Of a DNA stretch of 64,000 nucleotides, positions 10,966 through 21,966 are shown piece by piece. Made by a program: the position numbers and the translations under genes. Source of the stretch: Styela clava (lineage: Eukaryota; Chordata; Ascidiacea; Stolidobranchia; Styelidae). How positions within the stretch are numbered: position 1 is the first letter of the stretch; the number at the start of each line of letters is the position of its first letter. The stretch covers positions 3,906,001 to 3,970,000 of the forward strand of contig NC_135260.1 in the NCBI RefSeq assembly GCF_964204865.1, read 5' to 3'. The notes below the pieces were generated by a model. The model did not search any database, was not told the DNA's origin, and was given only the letters and a program-made list of their open reading frames with translations.

Positions 10966-13024
10966 TAATAAGCTTATAACACATCCCAGTGAAAAGCAAG
11001 CTAACAGACAGATTAATTTGTGGGCACGATGACCTTGTTACAGGTTGTTAATCATTGGTCCAAATCACAAGTCCACCACCTCATTTAGTGTGTGATAAAT
11101 GGAGTAGTCTCGAACCGGAAAGATTGCGGTTTGTCAATAAAAAATTATTCTGAAATGTCATTAGATTTCAGTCGATGCTTCTATAGGGCCATGTTCTAAG
11201 AGAAAGACTCGGATAAGTGTCAATTGATATAAAACAATTGCCATTTCCTTTTTGCAGTAATAACTTCACTAACACCCCACCGATGTGAGTCTGTAAATTT
11301 AAGAATGATGTTTTTGCAGACTGACTGTTAGTAGAAAAGAGATCAAATATTCGAAATCGGCTCAAATTTTATTTATAATTGATTTTTGGTAAGCTTCATC
11401 GGATTTACCAAATTAAATTAAAAACTCATTTCGCGGGCCGCAGGTTACACACATCTGCTCTAAATAATGAATTTTTGAATAAGATAATCGGAATTAGTCC
11501 TAAAATCAGAGACAAATTCCATTCCCTCAAAATAGGACCTACTCGATAGCGCGAAATTTTGTAGATGCAAAAATTCGCCAGAAATTTCAGTTAAATGAAA
11601 TCTTCATTAAAATTTATGAATCTATTGACTTGCATGGCATTTCAGAGGATTATGATATGGTCAGTTGTTTTTTAGTTAAACATTTAATTTATAATTAAAT
11701 AAAATCTCGTAATTATGTACTTTGTAATTTTGTTGTTGATAAATGAAATAAACTAAATACCCTACAAATAGGCCCTTGTGTTATTCTTTGTAAAGAAATA
11801 GGACCATGCCACATTTTCGGGGGAACACAGTTTCGATATGTTTGAGACACCCCCGCCCACACATAAGAATTTGTGCATGTCCTGGTATAAGTCATTGATA
11901 TAACAGGGTGCACAATCCATCTTAGCTAAACAAAAATTAGGGAACATGGTAAGGTTAACCATACTATATCGAAAATAAATAACTTTTAATTTATAAGGTA
12001 TTGATATAGCTGGGTGCTGGGGTACAATCCATCTTAGCGAAGAGATTTATGACTGTTAAGTTAAGGATGATGTTATTAAGGTTACTCATACTGGTACTAC
12101 AGTAGAGAGGAAATTAATGTTCGAACTGGCATCAGCTAAATAAACATTTGTTATCGGCTGCAGGGTGAACTTTGAACCTCTTCAGACTTATATGTTGTTC
12201 TGGGTTGAATTATGCGTCATTGAGTTTGTTGCAGTTCTGGTATCCATTACTATATTGAAGTTATTTATTAATGATGACTGAATTGAGAGAGGGATTTAAT
12301 TAAGTTTTAATCATTGTCAGATCACAATGACAAAACTTATATTTCTCAGTAAGATTAGATAAAATGAATGAACAATGGTTTTTGTGGCTTAAAAGTAATA
12401 CATAGCCAAGGTCCATCAGATTTGGTACAATTTACGCTTGACCAAACCTGGGGAATCAATGAAAGGTATATAATGGCATTATAGTTTGTTTCAAATTTTA
12501 TACGTTGGTATGCCCCACCACAATATAGTTTCTGTATCATGTCTCTCTTCAGTGCTCATCTGTAACTTTTCTCAGAGTCCTGTCTCCTTTATTAGTGGAT
12601 GTGCATAACCTACTCTTTGTTTCCGGATCTCTCATATATTCGCACTCGCATCCTTGGTCATAATATGGCAATATTAGTTATTTTCGGGCTATTTTACCTT
12701 TAGGTTTATGTTTTGTGAAGTATTCCCGCACTAACTAAAATCATTTTAGGCATCCAACTATGATCCATGCTTGAGCCGAGTGTTCGTATCCACGATGACG
12801 TCAACATATTTTTTTTGTAAATTTTTTATTTTACTACTAATTCAATTTTATTTGGGTAAGTATTTCAAAGCTTAGAATTACATGAAAGAATTTGTCATTA
12901 CTTCAAAGATAAGTATTTTGAACGAGCGAGAAACAGTTTCGCGCACATAATAAACAAACAAAGATTCCAGACAACTATCGTGAACATGCTCTCACATAAC
13001 ATTGATTATTTCGCGTTTTGTTGT

Positions 13025-13265
13025 AGTTAGCTGTAGTTGTTCCACCAGAACGAGTACATTCTCAACTAGTGACAGGAGTTCCATCGTACACTCAAGGCTG
13101 GTATTATCACCAACCAGGACAGATGCTTCCGATTCACCCAATACCACTCACCAATGAATTCACGATCACAGCCTGTACCCTCTACACAAGTCCATTCCAG
13201 TGCTCCCTACCAACGATGGCTTTCTGAATACCCCAGGCAACCACTCTGCAATCTGCTATTTAAAT
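13025..13265 (+). pseudogene. Second MS4A-like tail remnant (copy 2)
   Basis: A duplicate of 3485-3725, reading VVVPPERV and then frame-disrupted proline- and tyrosine-rich text. One C/T difference at 13285, just outside, separates the copies. Confidence 0.45.
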
Positions 13266-14860
13266 AAGAGATTGAACTCCATTTTCATCACGTACTGGTG
13301 TTTTGTGACTTGGGTTGGTTATGAAACTCACTGGAACCATCTAAACTAAATGCAGATCATATTCAATACATGTAAATATCGATTGTACACTGATATGTAT
13401 GGCTTGATTAAATGGCTCTTATATTAGATCAATGTGAATTAATAGAATGTTGGTATTCGATCAATATAGGAACTATCACATATCAAGTATCTGTGTGTTA
13501 TATTCATTAAAAAATATTGTTTGAATGATTCTTAATAAAATATTTGTTTTATTGATCCTTAATAATAACTTTTGTCTGTTGTCTGGGTCAAAGGTCATTT
13601 ATAATCACTGCTTCCATGATGTGCGATATTATACTTTTATTACCACCAAATACATTCTCTAGAATTGCATACAAATTGCTTGGGTGCAGTATACAAGTAC
13701 ATAGATGATGGTAGTCTAAAGAAAGATTGCAAGTGACACCGATGGTTGAGACTTAAGAGCTATGCACAGACTTATCCTAGTGAAAGATATAGCAGTTGGC
13801 AAGGGACTTTGAAAAGTTCATCACTGTCAATAATATTGAAAATATGTGAGAAACCTTGTTCACATGATATCATTGTGAAAAGTGAAATATTATTGTATAA
13901 AAAAAACATTGATCCTTAGTATACACCTCCAATCTTCACGCCACAAAAAAACGCATTTGCTGTCAAGTTTGTGTTTTGTTTCACCCATCTACTCTATCAA
14001 ACAATAGTTTTTAAACAACCCGCATTACTGTATTCTAAAGATCTTATTTGAAGTATATAAATCCTATTCCCCAATATTCACTCTCAACAAAGCCCTGCAC
14101 TGTGGTGACACAGTCAAATTTTTTTTAGAGCGGCCCTTAAAAAAACGTTGCCTGCCCACCACGGTTCTAGAATATGTTCTCAATAACCCAAGCTCTGGGA
14201 GGCACCCTGTACTTATGATGAAAGTGTTAGATTGGGAAGGCAAATGTCGAATGGGAAAATTCTGGACCTACCATAAATATTAACTCCTTAAATATCTATG
14301 ACACTGCCTTGCTCGTAGCGAACAGTGTGAAAATGCATCGTATGATAAATATATGACTCAGAAATGATATCTGTGCACGCGCTAAAAGAGTATCAAAGGA
14401 GGTAATCTGATAAAAAAAAGAGAGAATAGTTGATCTTCTTGCATCAGTGGCAGATTATTCAGAGCCCAATCAGAATTGAAAGTGGGAAAACGCGGAAAGT
14501 GGGAAAACGCCTCAAATTGAATTATAAGATGTTTTTGCTATTGGTCACCTAGCCATTGACTTTATGTAATTATCCCAAGTCAAATGCCATACAGACCAAT
14601 CCTTATAAAATGTGGCTGAAATTCTGCTCATATTTTAGTGACAAATCAACCTTTGCATATTGCATAGAGCCGTGCTGATAAACTAGTCATAGCTCATAAG
14701 GAAATAGATTAGCTGACGTTATTCGATAATTTAATAGTGTAATAATTTACATTTGTAAGGTCGAGCATGGTCCGTTGGTAAAATACACTGCTGAAACACT
14801 GACTATGTCTGGGAAACACGATTTCTAATACATTGGTTATATGACGCCAATAGGTAATTT

Positions 14861-14882
14861 AAGGAGAATGATCATTCTCCTT
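14861..14882. other. Perfect 22-bp palindrome at duplication end
   Basis: The half-site aaggagaatga is followed at once by its exact complement, with no spacer. The first two bases are the last two of the 5.3-kb duplication, so the palindrome straddles the breakpoint. It may be a junction signature or the end of an unrecognised element. Confidence 0.8.
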
Positions 14883-15138
14883 CTATTTACGGACTGATAT
14901 TTTATCATGGCGGATTTGAGAATAAATTATCATCTATATATATATATCTAATCTATTTGATATACAAAATGTCACCTAAATTTTTTAAATCGTTGGATAT
15001 CGATGGCTGCTTGTACAGGTCCTTGTTTGGAGTGAAAGACGCGTTATGGTCTGATTCTTTTTGATAGTAATTTTGACAAATCAGCGAGTGCAATTCAGTC
15101 GCATATGTCGGAAATTTTCCGCGTTCTGGTCATTTTTC
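14883..15138. other. Unassigned sequence beyond the breakpoint
   Basis: Unique within the window as far as I can see. It contains a short (ta)n run near 14935-14947 and ends inside a short open frame that shows no family signature and runs into the next MITE. No gene is supported. Confidence 0.4.
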
Positions 15139-15146
15139 ATCTATGG

Positions 15147-15421
15147 CAGGGGTGTGAATCCTGCGGGCAAAATGTGGTCAACATGGGAAAATTCTGCGGC
15201 CTACAAGAAAGAGCCAAATTTAAACGGTATGCGGCCCGCGAAACGAGTTTTTAATTTATTTCAATCTCGTACGTGCGAGTAATTCCAATCCCGTCGCAAA
15301 GCCTGAACCTGATGCAAAGCCAAAGCCTGCATCTATTCGAAAGCCCATGTTAAATAATGGTGCGGCCCACGGTTCCACTCTGTTATTTGTATTTGCCTGT
15401 ATTAAAGGTTGTGCATCCCTT
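15147..15421. mobile_element. hAT-like MITE with perfect 8-bp TSD
   Basis: It starts caggggtgtgaatc and ends ggttgtgcatccctt. The 8-bp sequence atctatgg is present exactly at 15139-15146 and 15422-15429. At 275 bp it has no coding capacity, and the internal GCGGCCC text fits non-autonomous hAT elements. Relatives lie at 33529-33851 and 41951-42329. Confidence 0.85.
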
Positions 15422-15435
15422 ATCTATGGAATACA

Positions 15436-15690
15436 GTGTTTGGGAGTATCGAGTTATTGACTCGACTCGAGTTACCATTTATCAAAGACTAGAAGGGACT
15501 CGAGTCATCTGAATAAAATGACTCGGACTTCGTCTCTATCAATCGACATTGAGACTTAATTCAGCGATTGCCTCGACTTGATCGGCAATTCAAGGTTTCG
15601 GGAAGGTTTGAGTTCGACTCGAGTCATCGCATCATCAACAAACTGTCAGTGAAAATTAACCCAATGATTGAGTCTTGACTTGGAGTTTAG
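15436..15690. repeat. Repeat rich in GACTCGAGT motifs
   Basis: The words gactcgag, actcgagt and gagtcatc recur on both strands over 250 bp. It looks like a small foldback or MITE-type repeat. I could not fix its ends or family, and it has no coding frame. Confidence 0.35.
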
Positions 15691-15699
15691 TTAGTTGCT

Positions 15700-16555
15700 T
15701 CTATTCAACACAGGTGGAATGTTTGTACATTATTGATATATAAAATAACTATTTTATAGTTATCCTTAGGGAGAGAGACCAATTTAATCATGCAACGATA
15801 CACTCTAGTTTGCATTTTGGATACACTGACATAAGACTTCTGTTGTCCGGGGAGTTGCTGATAATGATATTCCTTATGACTAACCAAAAAAATAATTTAG
15901 GGAGTTAACAAATTATAGATGCTGTTATACATGGGACAAAATAATTTAAAAGTAAAGTAGGAATGATATATTTGTATTATTATTTAAATTATCAAACTAA
16001 GCACCCTATAACGTTCTACTCGCGCCGGTTGCTCTAGACACGCCCAATCCGGAGTGATAGCCAATGAGAGTTTATTACTCATCGATCTCGATCGGTAAGT
16101 ATATTGATGGGTATTTGTCTGTTTGTTCGTTTGTCTGTTAGACAATTTCGTATGTTACGAGATATCTCACGAAAGCGAGGTTGAATCTGCTCCAATTTTT
16201 GCCTATGTATTCATCATATCTCGGACCAGAAACCCATTGATTAGATGAATTATGTCGTATACCTAGCATGTTATTAATTATTCAGTGATGGGACACGCGG
16301 TGTCGCTATTGAGTCAGAGCGAAGGAATCGAAACCGCAGTTTCTGCTTTGGGGGATCCCCAAACTATGGCAGTGACATTTACTACGGGAGTACCAATTAT
16401 TCTGTCTGTTGGCTTTTCTTCTACTCGGGTATGATATAAACTGTCTTATAATTTCACTTATTCTCGGTAAATAGGGAAATTCTATCCTGTATTTAGAAAC
16501 AAACATCGAAATATTGAGATAAATATGGCTCCAGATGTAGAATATTAAATCCTCC
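15700..16555. other. Non-coding stretch, probably old interspersed repeat
   Basis: The part from 16085 to 16310 has a gtttgtctgtt-type low-complexity segment followed by text that looks like an interspersed repeat. I recognise no family. No exon or RNA gene is supported. The MS4A-like tail remnant expected downstream of KLHL B is not visible here; it was probably replaced. Confidence 0.3.
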
Positions 16556-16559
16556 TATT

Positions 16560-18294
16560 GTTCTGAACAAGGCTGAGTTTGGGTCACTGGATTGTAAACT
16601 TTTCTTCAATACACAAGACCGGACCAGTCCTGCCTTTGGGGAGAGATTATTTGCAATATAGCTACAGTTTAAACTATATCTGAGAAATGAATAATTGCAT
16701 ATTTATTAGATGGTAAACACACTTTGAAACATCAATATAATTAAAATTGCATAACCAAACAACAATTATAGATGCTTGAAATAAGGATGCCAAAAAAAAC
16801 AAAAATTATTCAGTTTTTCAAATCATAAAATTCAGCCTTTTTCGAGCAATCAAAATTTTTACAAAATCTGACATGAACAATGATTTATGATTAGAAATTT
16901 GAAATATTGAATATACATATATATGTTTGAACAAAAAATACAGATGCTGAATTACAGAAAACAAAGAATGAAGAAAAATCCTTCAATCTGTATATTTAAT
17001 ATTTCTAATATATATACAAGTATATATATATATAGGCATAATGTGTGTCTGTGCAGCCAGACTTTTGTATGTTGGACATGCTCACGTGTTGTATTTACAT
17101 GGGTTTTAGTTTATATTGTCAATATTTCTTTTTTTCTAAGCTGGAGTTGGAGTCGAAATATTCCTCAAGTCGGTAACAGAGGTTCAAATTTGCCTAATCT
17201 CAGAGCCAGACCTTTGAAATGTTTTTTCAAGGTTGGAGTCTTATGTAAAATCACTGCAATTTCACCCAATAGAATTTCAACTTGAAACATTCGAATTATA
17301 TATACATATATATATAAAAAACTTACTTGGATTTATAGTGATTCCCTTCTTATACCAAGTAAATTTAGCCTCATAAATCATTTTCACAAGAAGAGAGTTT
17401 TATATTTTTAGATCAAAATACAAAAATAGTTTATTTTGACACAAATTTGTCACAGCCGTCATTAAATATCATAAAAAGATTTTCAAATTCTCTCAATTAA
17501 GAAATATTAACTTTTACTGTATATAATAAAATATTGCAAATAAAGAGAAAGTTAAAGAAAAAATAATATGGCTGCTCGTAAGCTTATGGGCTTCACTCTG
17601 CAATTCCATGGCAATGAGGTTCGAAACCGATGTAATTAAACGCATGCCCAACACGTCTACCAAATTGTGTTAGACAGGGTTACAAATGTTACTGCTACTG
17701 CTCACGTTTAGATAGATTGCTTGTTGGTAATATTTAGAGTTTACATTTTTATCCCGGGGGAGAGAAAAGGTATTAAGACGACTTAATCAAATGGCAAATC
17801 ATAGTCTCTCGTTCTGCATGTAGATTTAACGAGTTAAAAAAATAAACTATAGAATCGATGAAATGAAAAATTATCGTGCTTGATACAGCTAAAATATTCA
17901 TACATCTATCTGGGAAGGTTTATTGAAGTTCAATCACCACCAATGACCGAAAAGAAAAGTTAATAAGAGTTAGTGCCAGATTCTACGGCTCACCTATAAA
18001 ATAGGGATTACATTTTTATCTTAGGGGAGAAGAAAGCCAATGAGACGGCTTAATCATTGAGCAAACTACGGCCATATGCCAACTCTCGTCTGGCATATGG
18101 ATTTAATGAATTGAAAACATGAACTATAAAATGAATGAAATGAGAAATTATTGTGATTGACACAGCTAGAATATTCGAACATCTATCATTGAAGATAAAT
18201 CAACACCAGGCAATGACCCAATAGTTTATACAGTCAGTATTTACATGAAGCAGGAATATTTCCTCATCATCAACTTTTATCATTCATTGAACAT
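16560..18294 (-). repeat. 3' flank of KLHL B shared with the C and D units
   Basis: The landmark ttcttcaatacacaagac at about 16602 also occurs at 29852 and 42786, and in reverse complement at about 850 and 10390, at comparable distances past each KLHL gene. The stretch is AT-rich with (ta)n runs near 17020 and 17300. Two tail-proximal SINE fragments in reverse orientation lie at about 17748-17815 and 18010-18090. No gene is visible. Confidence 0.55.
17748..18092 (-). mobile_element. Two SINE tail fragments
   Basis: At 17748, tttatcccgggggagagaaa followed by gacgacttaatcaaatggc matches the reverse complement of the SINE 3' region. A second, more diverged copy starts at 18012 with ttaggggagaagaaagccaa. 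Neither has a tRNA-like head. Confidence 0.5.
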
Positions 18295-20262
18295 CTATCG
18301 AGCAAAGCTACAGCATTGAACCCAATCCAACTTAGGTCGATCCATTTCACAGACTATTTCCCATTCACCAGTTTGCTCACTGAATGTTTCAATAGAATCC
18401 TTAGTCAGGCCTTTAACTTCAGCCCCACCCACTGCATACATTTTATTGTCAACAACACATGCACCGAAATAACTTCTATTCATCTTCATTTTTACAATTT
18501 CTGTCCATGCGCGTACAACAGGGTTATAGCATTGAACAAGGTTGTGAAAGTGCTCCCCATCAATACCCCCCAGTAAATAAACCATACTTTGAAAAACGAC
18601 TGCTGCTCCACCTGCTGTTCCATAAATCATCTGTGGCAGGGAAGACCATTTGTTTGTTCCAGGATCGTATACTTTCGCTTCTCTCCATGTTGACCCACCT
18701 CCCATCGCATATATAAACCCATCAGAGGCAGCAACATGAAAACCTGGACCAAGACGACATAAAGGCAAATTCTTATCCCATCTGTCTTTGGCGATGTCAT
18801 ATTGCACTGTATGCTGATCACAGTTCATAATATAAATCCTACCCTTAAGATAAATCATCTTATCCCAGTCATCTTTCTTCCTTTCAATCTTGGACTTCTT
18901 AATCCATCGACCATTTTGTAGCAAAGACAATTCACACCCGTCTGAAGCATACAATCGTCCCTCAACATTGACAAGATGAATTCCAACATCATAATCTGAC
19001 TGCAAACTAGACCATTGATTTGTTTGGAGATTCAGAGTCTTTATACCAGTATCTGATGAGACAGCAATATGTGGAACATATGTTTGAACCTCAGCTCTGG
19101 CACAGAGAACATCAAGCAATAAATCTTTACACTTATGTGACTCTTCAACTAAAGGTTCATTTCTGACCGTTTGCCGAATAAAATCCCCAGAAAAATCCTG
19201 AAGTTTAATCAGCTCAAACAAGTCTGGAAATAATTTCTGATGACGACGACTTTGTTTGGCCCATTTCAATGCAGCTTCCCATTTAATTTTCTCTGAAGAA
19301 TATTTTGTTTCCAGAGATTTGAACAAGAAAAAAATTTCATCTTTTTCCAACTCGATAAATTCATCCATCAGTACAATCTGTTCAAAATTCTGAGCCATAA
19401 ATTTATTGATTATATTTTTGACATTCTCTGAGCAAACTTTGTTTTCAATCCGATTAATCTTCCTCAAAATAAATAAAGTGTTGAGAGACAAATTTTCTTT
19501 CAACCCATCGATATTCGAAAGCAATATTTTGACGACAAAACTTTTCGCATCTGAAGAACTTTTGACCAAAGAATCTGTTAGCAGATCTGTGAGCAAAAAC
19601 TTATAGGGAAACTCTCCAAAATGCAAAGTCTCCATTAATTCTGATCCAATCTTTCCACCTTTGTTTGAAATCCATCTTCTCACAGCATGCCAAACTACTT
19701 CATGTTTTTTATCCAACTTTTGCAGATAAAATATGAGTTCTTCTTTGCTCAGGTGAAAAAAATCTTCACCCAAAATCAGAGATTCAAAATTATCCACAAT
19801 AAATCGCTCAGCAATGGTTTCTAGCTCTGTTCGATCATAAAGCCTTGCCAACCTGCCCACTAGAAGGCAATGCTGCACTGACAGATTATTTTCCATGAAA
19901 TTAAAGCATATACTCGATAATACATCAAGCTGCATTAAGTGGGAAGCATACAAAGTATTTTCAACAGATTCCATGGATGGATTTGCTTCACCAGTATACA
20001 TGAAATCTACACACTGCCCTACAGCATCAGCACAGATGTCTTTCATAATAACAAAACCATTCCGAGCCTCAACCATGTTACTTGAAAACATGCCTTTGAA
20101 ATACTTTGATACTGCGCCAAGTAGGTCTCGATGGACTTTGAAAGATTTGTCACCAACTTTGATTGTGAAGTTACAAATGCAGTCAGATTGCTTTAGCTCA
20201 TTGAATGATGAAAGTATATTCAATGAGTGGGTAATCTTTGCAGATTTTTTAAAATCAGCCAT
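18295..20262 (-). CDS. KLHL-type BTB-BACK-BACK-Kelch protein, paralogue B
   Basis: An intact 655-codon single-exon gene with the same order as paralogue A: BTB, BACK, second BACK-like module with the W-x-A-x3-W signature, six Kelch blades. It starts MADFKKSAKI, shared with D, in a good context (gaaATGGCT). Compared with A the BTB is almost unchanged, but propeller loops differ: after the first GG it reads GSTWRE where A has YSTATE, and after the second IDGEHFHNL where A has DDMGYPHCY. Family knowledge suggests a Cul3 substrate adaptor; the target is unknown. It is tail-to-tail with A, so the array contains an inversion between 9.2 and 18.3 kb. Confidence 0.95.
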   Translation of the reverse strand: MADFKKSAKITHSLNILSSFNELKQSDCICNFTIKVGDKSFKVHRDLLGAVSKYFKGMFSSNMVEARNGFVIMKDICADAVGQCVDFMYTGEANPSMESVENTLYASHLMQLDVLSSICFNFMENNLSVQHCLLVGRLARLYDRTELETIAERFIVDNFESLILGEDFFHLSKEELIFYLQKLDKKHEVVWHAVRRWISNKGGKIGSELMETLHFGEFPYKFLLTDLLTDSLVKSSSDAKSFVVKILLSNIDGLKENLSLNTLFILRKINRIENKVCSENVKNIINKFMAQNFEQIVLMDEFIELEKDEIFFLFKSLETKYSSEKIKWEAALKWAKQSRRHQKLFPDLFELIKLQDFSGDFIRQTVRNEPLVEESHKCKDLLLDVLCARAEVQTYVPHIAVSSDTGIKTLNLQTNQWSSLQSDYDVGIHLVNVEGRLYASDGCELSLLQNGRWIKKSKIERKKDDWDKMIYLKGRIYIMNCDQHTVQYDIAKDRWDKNLPLCRLGPGFHVAASDGFIYAMGGGSTWREAKVYDPGTNKWSSLPQMIYGTAGGAAVVFQSMVYLLGGIDGEHFHNLVQCYNPVVRAWTEIVKMKMNRSYFGACVVDNKMYAVGGAEVKGLTKDSIETFSEQTGEWEIVCEMDRPKLDWVQCCSFAR

Positions 20263-20345
20263 TTCATGAATCCTAGAAGATCTTCGCGACGGCTTTATAA
20301 CAGATAAAGATGCTGATGTAACTAAATTCTGTATTATTTGTGTAG
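20263..20345 (-). promoter_or_regulatory. Conserved 5' flank of KLHL B (B/D type)
   Basis: In the sense direction atacagaatttagttaca leads into tcagcatct, matching D (acggagtcaagttaca, tcagcgtct). The inner half, with catcttgctgtcatct, that A, C and the pseudogene share is absent. Core promoter or 5' UTR is likely. Confidence 0.4.
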
Positions 20346-21418
20346 TAAGTAGATATTTGAGTCATTATAGAATTTCGTTTTTGTAACACTATAAAAATAA
20401 ATAGAAATTAAATAGTAGTAGAAAGATACTAGTAGTAGAAATTCAAATGCTTTCAAACATTCATACACTACATCCTAATTTTCTCAAATTTTAGTGTTTT
20501 CCTATAGACAACACACATTGCAATGTGTCTCTCTCACTAAAGACAAATCTGACTATTCAACAACAACTGGACAAACTTGTCTTTCTTGTCAGTCATACCA
20601 ATGTTTAGTACATGTCTTGCAACACTACCTAGTATGTGCTAATATACTTGAAAAATGATATAATGATCATGAAAAGCTATACCCAAAAATTAATTTAATT
20701 TGAGCTTTCCCCTTGAAATAAGACCTAGTCGATAGCGCGAAATTTTGAATTTAAAATTTATGAATCCAGTGACTTGTAAGACATTCCAGGTGATTATGAT
20801 ATGGTCATATTTGAATAATCTATATTCTACTATGGATATTCGATCCCATATTTTGTATATTTGAAAATCTCGTAATTCTCTACTTTGTAATTTGTTTTTG
20901 ATAAATGAAAATAAAAGACATCCCCAAAATAAGCCCTATTGTTATTTTACGAACGAAAATTTTTATAACAGCCTGTTCTATCTTCGGGGAAACACGGTAG
21001 AACCAGTTGAATTAATTGGATATGAGGAGTTTCACTTAACTTACCGTATGTTATACAAGTGGATTTAGATTCCAACATTTCTGAATGAAAACAACTTCGT
21101 GGCAAACTTTCAAGTAGCAGCTTGATATTGGGCCATATGCTCTGTTAAATTCCTCATTAGCCCACACAGGGTAAAAATAAATCAATTGGTATTTGGCAAT
21201 AATGAAAGGCGTATGCATTTGACTTGGAACGAATATACGAGTCCGTGGCTCAAAATGGCAGTGAATGTTGAATGGCAGTTTGATCTCCTTCCTTATCATT
21301 GACATTCATTTCCCGAATGCGTAATTTACTTGACGAAAACATTGATATATGTCTATGACATAGGCGTAGCCATGCGCCCCAATATTCCTTGCATAACTTC
21401 TTCGACAGCGAAGAAAGT
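20346..21418. repeat. Upstream flank of KLHL B, shared with C and pseudogene units
   Basis: The segment around 20490-20560 (caaattttagtgttttcct, then acaacacacattgc) recurs upstream of C (about 35540-35600) and upstream of the pseudogene (about 38190-38250). The part at 21051-21305 resembles 35881-36105. This could be distal regulatory DNA or only duplication residue. A repeat word, gacctagtcgatagcgcgaa, at about 20723 also occurs near 1995 and 11535 and inverted near 25485. No gene is supported. Confidence 0.45.
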
Positions 21419-21426
21419 CTCTAGAG

Positions 21427-21951
21427 CAGGGGTTCTAAACCTTTTTTCTGTCAAGTACCCCACGTTCACGAAACAATCAACGCGAACCCCCGGTAATCAG
21501 ACACCAAACAAAGTTGTGATCTACTGATATATTGACTAACAATTTGTTGCAACACCAATTTATTGATCATATGTAACTAAATGAAATCGTCTTGTTGATA
21601 TTATTGCCAAGGCTGTCGTCTGCCTAACTAATGAATTCTTGAAAACTCTCCCAAGTTTCAATAAGCATAATCACTTCTCCAGTGCTCGCAGCACGCTGTC
21701 TTTAGAGATTTCACAGTTTGTACGCAAAGCCTTGAATTTCACATTGTTGCATCACAATCACAACACCACAAGATCAGGGAAAATCTACTTTTCCATTGGC
21801 GTCTAGTTTCAATGGGCACGCATTTTCCTATGGTAGTAATAAAAGATATTAAAAAACAGCAACATACAAAAACTCGACTGTCATCCAAGTACCCCTGGAA
21901 ATCTTCTCGTGAACCTGAGGGGGTTCGCGAACCCCAGGTTGAGAACCCCTT
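21427..21951. mobile_element. hAT-like MITE, perfect 8-bp TSD
   Basis: It starts caggggttctaaacc and ends ggttgagaacccctt. The TSD ctctagag is exact at 21419-21426 and 21952-21959. The 525-bp element has no transposase frame. Its right TSD overlaps the left target of the next element. Confidence 0.88.
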
Positions 21952-21966
21952 CTCTAGAGTCTAGAG

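Larger units (their letters stand above)
9540..14862. repeat. Segmental duplication, copy 2 (5.3 kb)
   Basis: Nearly identical to 1-5322; four differences noticed (see copy 1). It ends sharply at taggtaatttaa, where it runs into a 22-bp palindrome and unrelated sequence. Blocks X (12355-12535) and Y/Z (14020-14862) are repeated inside it. Divergence this low means a very recent duplication, recent gene conversion, or an uncollapsed haplotype in the assembly. Confidence 0.95.
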
